Of a DNA stretch of 64,000 bases, positions 47,488 through 58,749 are shown one piece after another. The stretch lies in contig CAWDSF010000012.1 of NCBI GenBank assembly GCA_963804885.1, positions 248,001-312,000 on the forward strand. The letters run 5' to 3'. Numbering within the stretch: the stretch's first letter is position 1; every line of letters starts with the position of its first letter. This DNA is from PALSA-1004 sp963804885. Its GTDB lineage: Bacteria; Pseudomonadota; Gammaproteobacteria; Burkholderiales; SG8-41. The position numbers and the translations under genes are program-made. Below the pieces are notes generated by a model, which did no database searches, was not told the DNA's origin, and worked only from the letters and a program-made list of their open reading frames with translations.

Positions 47488-48549
47488 CTATCCTTTGTAG
47501 AGCATCGGTTCGACCATCAGGCGCGAGCTGAAGATGCCCTTGTCGAAGAACAGGTCGAAAAATTTCTGAAAATACGCGATATCCGACTTGGTGAATTCGC
47601 TGTGCAGCATGTAAGCGGCCAGCGGCACTTCGGTCGTCAGCGGACCTTCGATCGCGGTGTAGCCTTTCATGTACTGGCGCGCTTCGGCGGGCTTGGTGCG
47701 CACGAACTCGATGCCCTTGGCGTAAGCCGCAATGTACTTCTTGGTCTCGGCCGGATATTTGCTGATAAACGCCGAAGAAAGCGACGCCGAGCCGCCGTGC
47801 CACGGCGCCAGCGGATCGCCCAAAATATATTTCGCGATCACGCCGGCCTCCAGCACGCGAGTGGTGCCGTTCATGCGACCCACGGTTCCCGTCGGCTCGA
47901 GGGTGTAGCAGGCGTCGGCCTGGCCTGCGACGATCGCCGCGACATGCTGGCCGATCGGCAATTCGAGAACTGTGGCGCCCGTCGCGCCGGCCTTCTCGAG
48001 CACCTGCTTGCACAGCGTTACGTTCTGGATGCCGGGCCCGGATGCGATGCGCTTGCCCTTCAGGTCGCCCATCGCCTTGTATGAACTGTCCTTGGCAACG
48101 ATGAATTCATCGAGCACGTTCTTGGCGTTGCTCGGGTTAGTCGCGATGATCTTGAATGTACCGGGCTGCGCCAGCTCGCCGATGGCAAGATTGGCCGAGC
48201 CCGTGCCATTCGCGCTGCCGTCTGCGCGGCCGGACAGCACGGCCTCCATCACCTGCTGTGCACCGGCGAATTTGAGCCCCTCGACATCGAGTCCTGCTTC
48301 CTTGAAATAGCCCTTTTCAATCGCGGTGTAAAACGGCAGGCCGGCCGCAATCGGCCAGTACCCAATACGTATCTTTGGTCCGCTCTGCGCGCGCACCAAG
48401 GCGGGCGCGCCCGCGAGTGCCAGCGCCGATGCGGCCGCGGTGGCGCCGATAACTTTGCGGCGATTGACGTTCACGGCCGCAGTGCGTTCGCCTGCCGGTG
48501 AAACGGGACTTAGGGAATTCGGGCGGCGACGCCAATCGCGGTTACTCAT
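47488..48549 (-). CDS. ABC transporter substrate-binding protein, NMT1/TauA-like
   Basis: About 353 residues from ATG 48549. A twin-arginine-type signal is visible in VNRRKVIGATAAASALALAG, so export is probably by Tat. The mature part has KIRIGYWPIAAGLPFYTAIE, KGYFKEAGLDVEGLKFAGAQ and ATNPSNAKNVLDEFIV-like segments of the NMT1 family, which bind taurine, sulfonates, nitrate, thiamin precursors and others. The ligand cannot be read. A start nearer the RR motif is possible, since the first 27 residues are not typical. Confidence 0.9.
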   Translation of the reverse strand: MSNRDWRRRPNSLSPVSPAGERTAAVNVNRRKVIGATAAASALALAGAPALVRAQSGPKIRIGYWPIAAGLPFYTAIEKGYFKEAGLDVEGLKFAGAQQVMEAVLSGRADGSANGTGSANLAIGELAQPGTFKIIATNPSNAKNVLDEFIVAKDSSYKAMGDLKGKRIASGPGIQNVTLCKQVLEKAGATGATVLELPIGQHVAAIVAGQADACYTLEPTGTVGRMNGTTRVLEAGVIAKYILGDPLAPWHGGSASLSSAFISKYPAETKKYIAAYAKGIEFVRTKPAEARQYMKGYTAIEGPLTTEVPLAAYMLHSEFTKSDIAYFQKFFDLFFDKGIFSSRLMVEPMLYKG

Positions 48550-48736
48550 TACGCTCTCCTGGTCGATGAACGGGTGGGCGCAACGATCTGCTTCTATGCG
48601 CTTTGCATAGCGAAGCAATTCGAATGCCAGTGCGCCGGGAGGCAACAACGGCATGAAACGTATGAGATTAATGCTTACCGCGCGCTAAAGCCGTTGGCGT
48701 GAACGACCCGTTTTGGTGCGCGGAAAAATCTACGCA

Positions 48737-48752
48737 CTACGCTGAAGCGTAG
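48737..48752. repeat. Small hairpin between uvrB and the ABC binding-protein gene
   Basis: CTACGC-TGAA-GCGTAG, a 6-bp stem, lies downstream of uvrB. There is no T-run, so terminator function is doubtful. Nothing else is recognised in 48550-48796. Confidence 0.3.
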
Positions 48753-48796
48753 CGAGGTCTGAGGAACGCAGTACTGCCGTGCGGCGCGACGCCGAG

Positions 48797-50867
<2,071 letters not shown>

Positions 50868-50940
50868 GTAGGGTCGGAAAACGAAACTGAACCGTATATT
50901 GTCCCACGATGAGCCGATTGCAAGCCACACTTATAGGCGT

Positions 50941-50962
50941 CCTGTCGCTTTGGCACGACAGG
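50941..50962. promoter_or_regulatory. Inverted repeat between uvrB and the aminotransferase gene
   Basis: CCTGTCG-N8-CGACAGG, a perfect 7-bp inverted repeat, lies in the divergent promoter region. It contains CTGT and ACAG but with 12 bases between them, not the 8 of a classical LexA box. Possible operator; regulator unknown. Confidence 0.35.
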
Positions 50963-51038
50963 ATTACCGTCAAGCAGGTAAACTACGCGTCGCGAGCGTT
51001 GTGCTCGCCGAATTTTTCAACTTAACCGACTTTTAACC

Positions 51039-52245
51039 ATGACCGCACCCCTGCTTGCCGCCGTCGAAATGGCACCCCGCGACCCTATCCTGGGCGTAAC
51101 CGAAGCTTTCGTGGCGGATACCAATCCCGCCAAAGTCAATCTGGGCGTCGGTGTCTACGTCGACGACAACGGCAAGGTGCCGATTCTGGAATGCGTGCGC
51201 CGGGCCGAGGTGAAAATCGCCGCTACCGCCGCGCCGCACAGCTATCTGCCCATCGACGGGTTGCCGATGTACGACAAAGCGGTGCAGGCGGAGCTCTTTG
51301 GTGCGGACAGCGAAACGATACGCGCGGGACGCGCGGTCACTGTTCAAGCGCTGGGCGGCACCGGCGGGCTCAAGCTCGGCGCCGATTTGCTGCGCCGGAT
51401 CGATCCGAACGCCCAGGTCTGGATCAGCGACCCCAGCTGGGAAAACCATCGCGCGCTGTTCGAATACGCCGGCTTCAAGGTCAATACGTACCCCTATTAC
51501 GACGAAGCGACGCACGGCGTCAATTTCGACGCGATGATGGGCGCGCTGCAGCAGCTGCCGTCCGGCTCCATCGTTGTGCTGCACGCATGCTGCCACAATC
51601 CGACCGGCGCCGACTTGACGCCAGCGCAGTGGGAGCGCGTCATCGAAGTCGTGAACGCGCGCACGCTCGTGCCGTTCCTCGATATTGCGTATCAGGGATT
51701 TGCCGAAGGACTCGACGCCGATGCCGCCGCGGTGCGCCGCTTTGCGCAGGCCTGCCCTATCACGGTCGTATCGAGCTCGTTCTCGAAATCATTGTCGCTC
51801 TACGGCGAACGCGTCGGCGCGCTCAGCATTGCGACCGGCAGCGCTGATGAGTCAGCGCGCGTACTGAGCCAGGTCAAGCGCGTGATTCGCACGAATTACT
51901 CGAATCCGCCGCTGTTCGGCGGGCAGACCGTGGCCACCGTGCTGACGACGCCTGAGCTGCGCAAAGCTGTGGGACGTCGAGCTGGGCCAGATGCGCGACC
52001 GCATCAAGACCATGCGCCGTCAGTTCGTGGAAAAAGTTCGCGCGCTGCGCGCCGATTTCGACTTCAGTTTCATCATGGAGCAGCGCGGCATGTTTTCGTA
52101 TTCAGGCCTCACCAAAGAGCAGGTCCTGCGCCTGCGCTCTGAATACGGAATCTACGCAATCGAGAGCGGCCGCATCTGCGTGGCCGCGCTGAACACGAAA
52201 AATATCGACTACGTGTCGAAGGCCGTCGCGAACGTCCTCGTGTAG
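51039..52245 (+). CDS. Aromatic/aspartate aminotransferase, class I (one frameshift)
   Basis: About 401 residues. Family I-alpha aspartate/tyrosine aminotransferase: KVNLGVGVYVDDNGKVPILE, SYLPIDGLPMYDKAVQAELF, CCHNPTGADLTPAQWERVIE, and the PLP lysine in SSSFSKSLSLYGERVGAL. An AAA run near 51970 has one A too many; correction gives RKLWDVELGQMRDRIKTMRR and the C-terminus GRICVAALNTKNIDYVSKAV. It transfers amino groups between glutamate and oxaloacetate or aromatic oxo acids; TyrB versus AspC cannot be decided. Divergent from uvrB, the usual betaproteobacterial arrangement. Confidence 0.93.
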
Positions 52246-52252
52246 ATCGAAG

Positions 52253-52281
52253 TTGGCCGGGGCGCCGCGCTCCGGTATAAT
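52253..52281 (+). promoter_or_regulatory. Sigma-70 promoter of tRNA-Asn
   Basis: TTGGCC (52253-52258) and a consensus TATAAT (52276-52281) with 17 bases between them, ending 18 bases before the tRNA. Confidence 0.75.
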
Positions 52282-52299
52282 TGCGCGCCTTTCGCATAT

Positions 52300-52375
52300 T
52301 CCCCGATAGCTCAGTTGGTAGAGCAACGGACTGTTAATCCGTGTGTCCCTGGTTCGAGCCCAGGTCGGGGAGCCA
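52300..52375 (+). tRNA. tRNA-Asn (anticodon GTT)
   Basis: A complete 76-base cloverleaf including encoded CCA: acceptor arms TCCCCGA and TCGGGGA, D-arm with AGCTCAGTTGGTAGAGC, anticodon arm CGGACTGTTAATCCG with GTT, T-arm CCTGGTTCGAGCCCAGG, discriminator G. Its 3' end is the probable attachment site of the downstream integrase island. Confidence 0.97.
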
Positions 52376-52935
52376 AATCTCTCAACAAGTTACGTAACGG
52401 GTAACTTGTCGGAATAGTCGCATGGGACACTGGTGGGACACTTTTAGTCTCTTCGGCCTGTGTCATCCTGCAGATGTCCCCCGCCGGAAATCTCGCACCA
52501 GCTCGAATCGCGAATCGACCGGAAAGTTGTGCTGTACGAATGCGGCATTCCGTAGCTATACTGATAGTTGATATGCATCGATTTTGTAACAGGTACTTAG
52601 CGTCTTGTCAGTAGAAAACGCTGAACAAATGGTCGATTTGGCGTATCAATATGAAGGGGTATCGAAGTATGACCAAGAGACCGGGCTACGCGGGTATCAA
52701 ATCACCGATCTGTTTCCTGGAAAAGCTCCTCAGGAATTATTTCCACGAGAGACCTGCCGAGTGGGTCGCATCCCATACCTGATCTGGATGCAACCGAAGC
52801 ACGGGCAGGATCAAATCCCGTCCCACTGTGAAGCAGACCGAAGGGCTGGTCGCAAGACTGGTCCTTTTACGAACCGGTTTTCGGCCGGTTGTTTGCACGT
52901 CGCAAGACGTGGGATCTGCTTTATGGAGCACGTTC
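52376..52935. other. Non-coding region between tRNA-Asn and integrase, with hairpins
   Basis: No convincing gene. It contains ACAAGTTAC-GTAACGG-GTAACTTGT (52385-52409), two GGGACAC direct repeats just after it, and near 52850-52915 two copies of GTCGCAAGAC, one forming CACGTC-GCAA-GACGTG, with an AACCGG...CCGGTT hairpin between them. Integrase arm sites, excision control or a small structured RNA are possible; none is proven. Confidence 0.4.
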
Positions 52936-54026
52936 ATGCCAACCATCGAAGTTCGACCAGTGCCCGGCGGCAAGCCGGTCTATCGGGTAAGAGTCCGTCT
53001 AAGCGGGCATCCCACCTCAAACTGCAACCTTCCCTCGACTCACCGACGCCAAACGGTGGGCGCAGGCCACCGAAGCGGCCATTCGCGAAGGCCGCTACTT
53101 CAAGAACTGCCGCCGCGAAGAAGCATACGGTTCGCGAACTCATCGACAAATACGTCGCCGAGATCCTGCCCAACCAAACCACCCCACGCCCAGACCCAGA
53201 CGTATCAGCTCGACTGGTGGAAGCGCGAACTCGGGCACCTGTCGCTCGCCGATCTCACGGCACCCGAGATCGGGAAATGCCGCGACAAACTGCTCGCGCA
53301 CGAGTTTCGTCCAGGCAAGATCGACCTCGCCCGGCACGGTCGTTCGTTATCTCGCGGCGCTCTCGCACGCGCTCTCCACCGCGGTCAAGGACTGGGAGTG
53401 GCTCGATGACAGTCCAATGCGCAAGGTCCGCAAGCCCAAAGAGCCACGCGGCCGCACCCGCACCCTCTCCAAGGCGGAAATCCAATACCCTTCTCGCCGC
53501 CTGCAAGACCTCCAAGAATCCCCATCTGTATCTGATCGCTCTACTCGCCGTCTCCACCGGCATGCGCCTGGGCGAAATCCTGACGCCTCAAACGCAACCA
53601 GATCGACCTCGACAAGCAGCGCCTGATTCTGAACCACACCAAAAACGGCGACCAGCGCGCCGTGACGCTTGCAGGCCCTGCCCTCACCGCACTTACCGAA
53701 CGGCTGAATACAGCCCGGCAAAGCCGACGCCCTGCTTTTCCCGGGTCGACGGCCGGACAGGCCCACCGAAATCCGCAAGGCATGGGATAACGCACTGACG
53801 CGCGCCGGCATCACGGACTTCCGATTCCACGATCTCAGGCACTGCGCGTCGTCCCTGTTGCTCGAGTCCGGCGCATCGCTGGGACAGCTCGCCGAAGTTC
53901 TCGGGCACCGCACGCTGCAGATGGTCAAGCGCTACTCGCATCTGTCCGAATCCGCACAGCGCAAAGCTCGTTGCGACCATGAACGCAGATCTTTTTGGAG
54001 ACTGCGTAAATGACCCCATCCGATAA
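52936..54026 (+). CDS. int: Tyrosine-recombinase integrase (multiple frameshifts)
   Basis: Starts MPTIEVRPVPGGKPVYRVRV at ATG 52936. At least eight one-base surplus positions (about 53012, 53105, 53185, 53322, 53482, 53585, 53720, 53965) must be corrected. The joined protein of about 360 residues has an N-terminal SAM-like domain (VRELIDKYVAEILPNQ) and the catalytic domain: Arg in LLAVSTGMRLGEIL, HxxR in FHDLRHCASSLLLESGA, and His plus the Tyr nucleophile in VLGHRTLQMVKRYSHLS. It belongs to integrases that target tRNA genes and would insert at tRNA-Asn just upstream. The high indel density could mean real decay or local low read quality. Confidence 0.85.
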
Positions 54027-54114
54027 ATCCGGCGGTCATCGGTGGGCGCGCGGGCCACCCAGCGGCACCGCAATACGGCAATTCAATCAAAATAACTAAC
54101 CTAAGGAGGAAGCT

Positions 54115-54368
54115 ATGGAATCTGACTACACGACTCATCCCAGTCAAGGACTGGCAGAAATACCACCCGTGGCCACCGATCGGCGGCCTGCGGCATCTGA
54201 TTTTTCACGAGAAGACGAATGGCTTCGACCGCGTCGTTCGTCGCTGCGGGCGCACGCGTCCTGATCGACGAAGCGGCATTTTTTGAGTGGACAAAAACCA
54301 TAATGGAGGAAAGCAATGAACAGAACGATTGCAATGTCAGCGCAATCCGCCCTACCAGCAGCACATGA
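54115..54368 (+). CDS. Small AlpA-like DNA-binding/excisionase protein (two frameshifts)
   Basis: ATG 54115 follows AAGGAGGAAGCT. Correcting two surplus bases gives about 83 residues: RLIPVKDWQKYHPWPPIGGL, RHLIFHEKTNGFDRVVRRCG and VLIDEAAFFEWTK. This pattern (IPVKDW, HPWPPIGGLRHLIF, then VLIDEAAFFEW) is that of short helix-turn-helix proteins next to island and phage integrases, which control excision or integrase expression. Its 3' end overlaps the primase start. Confidence 0.7.
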
Positions 54369-55131
54369 GCAGGGCAAAACACAGGCTGCATCAGAACTCC
54401 CGCAACGGAGTAGCAAAGAATGTGACCGGCTGCTCGACAAAAAGCGCTGTGGCTTGAAAACACGCCGACGCGGTGTCGGCAGGAAAGAATCGCACGCGGA
54501 GGACAATAGGCAGCCGCAGGATAACGCGACAATCATGGCCGGGCACGATACAACACCGCCGGTGCTTGAGCCCGATCTCGCAACTGCAAGGCAATTCCTG
54601 GATCTTCTCGATCCAAGCGGGCAGTTCACATTCCAGACGATTGCAGATAGGAAAGGCGCGTCGGATGGCTGGAGACTCAATCGCGTCCTTCACGGCAGCT
54701 TCGATGAACATGCAGATGCACTAGTCAGCCTAAATATTCTTGGCGCCGGCATATTCGTCATGGTCAATGAGGGCGACGGCGTGACACGCCCCGGCAACAA
54801 AACCTGCCGGGCGATCAAAAACGTAATTCGCGTGCGCTCCGCCTTCGTAGATCTTGACGGAAGCCCCGTCGATCCAGTTATCGAAGCGAAAGTTCAGCCT
54901 TCGATTGTAGTTGAGAGTAGCCCGAACCGCTGGCATGCGTATTGGCGCTTGGACGATTGTCCGTTAGGTCAGTTCAAGGCAATGCAACTCGCACTGGCTG
55001 AGAGGTTCGGCGGCGATCCGGCAGTAAACGACCTATGCCGCGTCATGCGCTTACCGGGATTTATTCATCAAAAACAGGATCCGTTTATGACGCGGATCGT
55101 GGACATCCACGAAATGAAGGGGAAACAGTAA
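54316..55131 (+). CDS. RepB-like primase/DNA-binding protein of the island
   Basis: 271 residues, intact, with GGAGGAAAGCA before the ATG. A basic, poorly conserved N-terminal 80 residues precede a domain of the archaeo-eukaryotic primase type: FLDLLDPSGQFTFQTIADRK, RSAFVDLDGSPVDPVIEAKV (metal-binding Asp pair), SSPNRWHAYWRLDD and DLCRVMRLPGFIHQK. It would prime or start replication of the element together with the helicase encoded next (TAATG overlap). Confidence 0.8.
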   Translation: MNRTIAMSAQSALPAAHEQGKTQAASELPQRSSKECDRLLDKKRCGLKTRRRGVGRKESHAEDNRQPQDNATIMAGHDTTPPVLEPDLATARQFLDLLDPSGQFTFQTIADRKGASDGWRLNRVLHGSFDEHADALVSLNILGAGIFVMVNEGDGVTRPGNKTCRAIKNVIRVRSAFVDLDGSPVDPVIEAKVQPSIVVESSPNRWHAYWRLDDCPLGQFKAMQLALAERFGGDPAVNDLCRVMRLPGFIHQKQDPFMTRIVDIHEMKGKQ

Positions 55132-56805
55132 TGGAAGCAGTTGAACGTATGCCGGTTGCGAAGAAGTATCCATATGGAGAGTTCATTGCTGCGATGGGTT
55201 TGAAGGTAAGGAAAGAATTCGGCAAGAATCAAGCGATATTGGAGTCGTCGAATACTCAAAGCAACGACATCGTCGCTGAGGGAGGTCGTAACGCTGCACT
55301 TACGAGCCTGGCCGGCGCGCTGCGTCGTCGTGGCCTTGACGTTGAGCTCATCCGTAGCATTTTATTGACCCAGAATCAGGTGATATGTAATCCACCGCTA
55401 CCGGCTGAGGAGGTCGATCGTATCGCGGCCAGCGTATCGCGTTATGAAGCTCAGCCCAACGTTGACGTTGCGGCGACGCTGACCGACACGGCGAACGCGG
55501 AGCGGTTTGAGCAAAGCTGGAACGATCGTATCCGATATGTTCCGACGTGGAGAAAATGGCTGCTGTGGGACGGCACGCGATGGGTTAAAGACGATTCCAA
55601 CCTAATTATGGAGCTCGGCAAGGAAACTGCGCGCCGCATATATGAGGAAGGCGTCGCGATAACCGACGAGAAACTCAGGATCAGCATCGCCAAACACTCG
55701 GGCAAGAGTCAGCAAGCCGAACGTCTCAAAGCGATGATTAACCTTGCGACGAGCATCCCGTCGTTGGTTGTTAAGGCATCCCAGCTCGATGCAGACCCAA
55801 TGCTCCTGAGTGTCGCGAACGGCGTTCTGGACCTCCGAACTGGCCAGTTACGACTCGCCAAGCCCGAAGACCTGATCACGAAGCAATCTCCGGTGCAGTT
55901 TGACCCCAATGCCCAGTGCCCTAGGTTTGAATCCTTTGTTCGAGACGCAATGAACGGCAACGAGGAACTCATCGCCTATCTCCAACGCGTCATGGGTTAT
56001 TGCCTGACCGGGCTTACCGACGAGCAATGCCTGTTTTTCTTCTATGGCGGCGGCGCGAACGGCAAGAGCACATTTCTGAACGTGTTGAAGGACGTGCTCG
56101 GCGATGATTACTGCAAGCAGACACCGTCGGACACGTTGATGGTCAAAAAGAACGGACGGAACTCGACCAACGATATCGCGCGGCTGGTCGGCGTCCGGTC
56201 CGTCTTGAGCAATGAAGTTGAAGAAGGCTCAAGGCTCAGCGAATCGTTCATCAAGGAGATGACGGGCGGTGACGCGATCTCGGCCAGGTTCCTCTACGCC
56301 GAATATTTTGAATTCACACCCGAGTTCAAGATCATCATCGCCGGCAATCACCAGCCGGTCATCCGCGGCGACGACACTGGCATTTGGCGCCGGCTCCATT
56401 TGGTTCCGTTTACGGTAACGATCCCATTGGATACAGCGCGATCCGAAACTGGCGGAAACATTGCGGGCAGAACTTCCTGGCATTCTGAACTGGGCTTTGG
56501 CTGGATGCCTCGATTGGCAGCGACAGCGGCTGAGTGCACCCAAGCTCGTAACAGACGCTGTCGCTGAGTATCGATCGGATATGGACGTATTGGGCCAGTG
56601 GCTCGAGGCAAAGTGCGCTCTCGGTGCTGACAAGACGGTTGGAGCAATGACGGCGTACGGTAGTTATGCCGAGTGGGCCCGGACCAATGGCTTCATGGTA
56701 ATGACCAGCAATGCGTTTGGACGCCGATTGAAGGAGAGATTTGCTAGAAAGAAGACTGCCACGGGTCAGCTGTACATCGGTCTTGGAGTGAAGTCGATGG
56801 CATAG
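55131..56805 (+). CDS. P4-type primase/helicase of the island (one frameshift)
   Basis: About 557 residues. N-terminal PriCT-like helical region (AALTSLAGALRRRGLDVELI), then a D5_N domain (LLSVANGVLDLRTGQLRLAK) and superfamily-3 helicase with Walker A FFYGGGANGKSTFLNVLKDV and IIAGNHQPVIRGDDTGIWRR. One surplus base near 56437 breaks the frame; the end reads AELPGILNWALAGCLDWQRQ and FGRRLKERFARKKT. Known from phage P4-like elements and integrative plasmids, where it drives autonomous replication. The island may thus replicate when excised. Confidence 0.88.
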
Positions 56806-56970
56806 GCCAATAAGCGATAGTGACGGATGTGACGGATTTAGTCAGAAATACGTAAAGTCTCTTAGGTTTTATCTTTCATATGGACTTATACGAAAAACAT
56901 CAAAATCCGCCACTATCCGCCACTTTCCCAGTGCGATTTACAAATTCTTAAACGAAATTACGGAGGCAAC

Positions 56971-57231
56971 ATGGCACTTCAATCATGGTATCGAGATAAA
57001 TATCCGCTTGGACTGAAGGAGTGGACACCAGAACGGGTAGCGGATTACAGGAAATATACGTCGGAGATTAATTCACGCCCAAGGCCGCGACGGCCCCGAA
57101 CGACGACCAGATGTCCTAACGCATTGGCATTGCGAAAGCATTCGGCCCGCGACAAGCGTCGTCAGGAACTGCGTCGATCCGCAGAGGCATATTTGGCAAA
57201 GCGAAAGTATGACCTGTCGAAACTGAAGTAG
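56971..57231 (+). CDS. Small basic hypothetical protein of the island
   Basis: 86 residues with CGGAGGCAAC before the ATG. MALQSWYRDKYPLGLKEWTP is followed by an Arg/Pro/Thr-rich stretch and a basic helical tail (KRRQELRRSAEAYLAKRKYD). No family recognised. The upstream AT-rich 165 bases have repeated ATCCGCCACT motifs near 56908-56925. Nucleic-acid binding is plausible from charge only. Confidence 0.5.
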   Translation: MALQSWYRDKYPLGLKEWTPERVADYRKYTSEINSRPRPRRPRTTTRCPNALALRKHSARDKRRQELRRSAEAYLAKRKYDLSKLK

Positions 57232-57423
57232 GCATCATGCAAGCCACGTCAGCCTCGTCCCACCGTTCCGGGTACCCCCGTACCCGGCCCTCGCGCCCAA
57301 GCTCGCCACGGCCTCGTACGCAAGTCGTAGGTACATCCAAACGCTGGATTGTCACCCCGCTTCCTGGCTCCGGAGATTCGGAGTAATTCGGGGCTTGGCG
57401 CGCGGTTTTGAATTAGCGGTGCC

Positions 57424-57453
57424 AGGTGCGTGCAGGACATTTCATGGCGTTTC
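57424..57453. repeat. Direct repeat, copy 1 (30 bp)
   Basis: AGGTGCGTGCAGG plus TTCATGGCGTTTC separated by four bases; 28 of 30 positions match copy 2 at 58457-58486 in the same orientation. The pair brackets the PHA-type and DUF6481 genes. Confidence 0.7.
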
Positions 57454-57567
57454 GAGGGTATCGGAGCGCGAAATTTGGCGGACGACAAGCGTTCTACACC
57501 AGCGGGAAAAAGCACAAAAGGGCGACTGGTAAAACCGCGCGCCGCAATTCCCGATCCTGGGAACGTT

Positions 57568-57879
57568 CTATTTCTTCTCCAACAGCCGCGTCGCTTCCTT
57601 GCGCAAGATTGGCAGAAGGACTTTCGCTGCTTTCGCCAGAAGCTTAGGCAGCGACACTTCAATGCGCAGCGCCTCATCCAGCACTTCAATGCTCGCCGAG
57701 GCGGTTTGGCCTAGCGCGAGTATGCGGAAGCGCACTGTATCTCCTCGCCAAGTCTCCTGCTCCGTCGCGATCGTCCCTCCCAAGTGACCATTGGCGCGGG
57801 ACAGCCCCTCTTTAAGGCGACGGACAGCCTCCACCTTCCCGAGATGATGGCTGACTATGACTGAGACGGTATCGCTCAC
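57568..57879 (-). CDS. Polyhydroxyalkanoate-system family protein
   Basis: About 103 residues. VSVIVSHHLGKVEAVRRLKE, GLSRANGHLGGTI and VRFRILALGQTASASIEVLD, then LRIEVSLPKLLAKAAKVLLP match the small PHA_gran_rgn family associated with polyhydroxyalkanoate granules. I chose the GTG at 57879; a TTG at 57909 in the same frame would add ten residues. It lies 14-44 bases after DUF6481 on the same strand. No PHA synthase is nearby. Confidence 0.75.
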   Translation of the reverse strand: MSDTVSVIVSHHLGKVEAVRRLKEGLSRANGHLGGTIATEQETWRGDTVRFRILALGQTASASIEVLDEALRIEVSLPKLLAKAAKVLLPILRKEATRLLEKK

Positions 57880-57923
57880 CGAGACTTGAAATGCGTAGGT
57901 TGGGGACAACCGTTCAACGGTGG

Positions 57924-58301
57924 TTATTTCTGCCGCGCCTTGCGCGCGGTATATTTGGAATCGCGCGCGGCCTTCTGCTCCCTTTTGAGCGCTGCGGCGG
58001 CTTCCAATTCGGCAACGCGCTCGGCTTCCTTGCGTGCCTTTTCTTCCGTGACCGCGCGTGCCTGCGTGACCTTGTCCGCCGCGAGTTGTGCGGCTCTTTG
58101 TTCGGCGATGACCCGGTTCGCGGATTTGCGTTCGGCCGTGCGGATTTGGCGCGCTGCTGCGGTTTCCACCCGTGCGGCCTGCCGCTCGGTAGACTGTGCT
58201 TCGTTAGCTAGCGCCGTTGCGCGGATCTTTTCCAACTGTGCTTGCTTCGCCTTGACCGCCGTTTGCAGGCGTTCTGCGAAACCGGGTTCTTTACGAGACA
58301 T
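57924..58301 (-). CDS. DUF6481 family protein
   Basis: 125 residues, intact, almost entirely charged helix: MSRKEPGFAERLQTAVKAKQ, EKIRATALANEAQSTERQAA and KEAERVAELEAAAALKREQK, ending KYTARKARQK. The pattern matches DUF6481, common in alphaproteobacteria; function unknown. Together with the PHA-type gene and flanking 30-bp repeats this may be a small transferred block. Confidence 0.8.
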   Translation of the reverse strand: MSRKEPGFAERLQTAVKAKQAQLEKIRATALANEAQSTERQAARVETAAARQIRTAERKSANRVIAEQRAAQLAADKVTQARAVTEEKARKEAERVAELEAAAALKREQKAARDSKYTARKARQK

Positions 58302-58749
58302 ATTTCCAATTCATCATCGTCAAGCAATCGTGTAGGAGGATAATCTTGCACCGAATATTTCCTAGCGGCTCGGAAACGCACCGCCTTGTTTGCTGATCAT
58401 ATCTCATCGCGTTGCAGTTGTGAGCGTGCGTCGCACGAATACGATGCAGCAGCGTTAGGTGCGTGCAGGATGTTTCATGGCGTTTCACTCAGTTCAAACT
58501 GCACCGGATCGGGCGATCGCGACTCTGAGTGGATCAGAATGAGCCAGCGGTGCCAGGAAAATGCGGCAGATTGCATGCTACCGTGCGTAGGGCTGCCTTC
58601 GGAAACTCGACCGGCAGATATCGACCCATACCGGCCAGTCCGCTTGCTCCAAAGCGGACGTTCACACCCCGCGGACACGGGGAGGCGCATCCAAAGAACG
58701 GTGTTGGTTCGCCCGTTTGTGGATTGTGCCGGAATTGCCTCATTTCTCA
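58302..58749. other. Intergenic stretch with repeat copy 2 and a hairpin
   Basis: No gene is supported. It holds the second 30-bp repeat (58457-58486) and a perfect 8-bp hairpin GTCCGCTT-GCTCCA-AAGCGGAC (58638-58659) downstream of the LysR gene, without a T-run. Confidence 0.45.
58457..58486. repeat. Direct repeat, copy 2 (30 bp)
   Basis: Same as copy 1 at 57424-57453 except two central bases. It lies 1033 bases away in the same orientation. Confidence 0.7.

Noticed and set aside
50941..50962. LexA/SOS box before uvrB
   Set aside because: CTGT and ACAG are 12 bases apart instead of 8.
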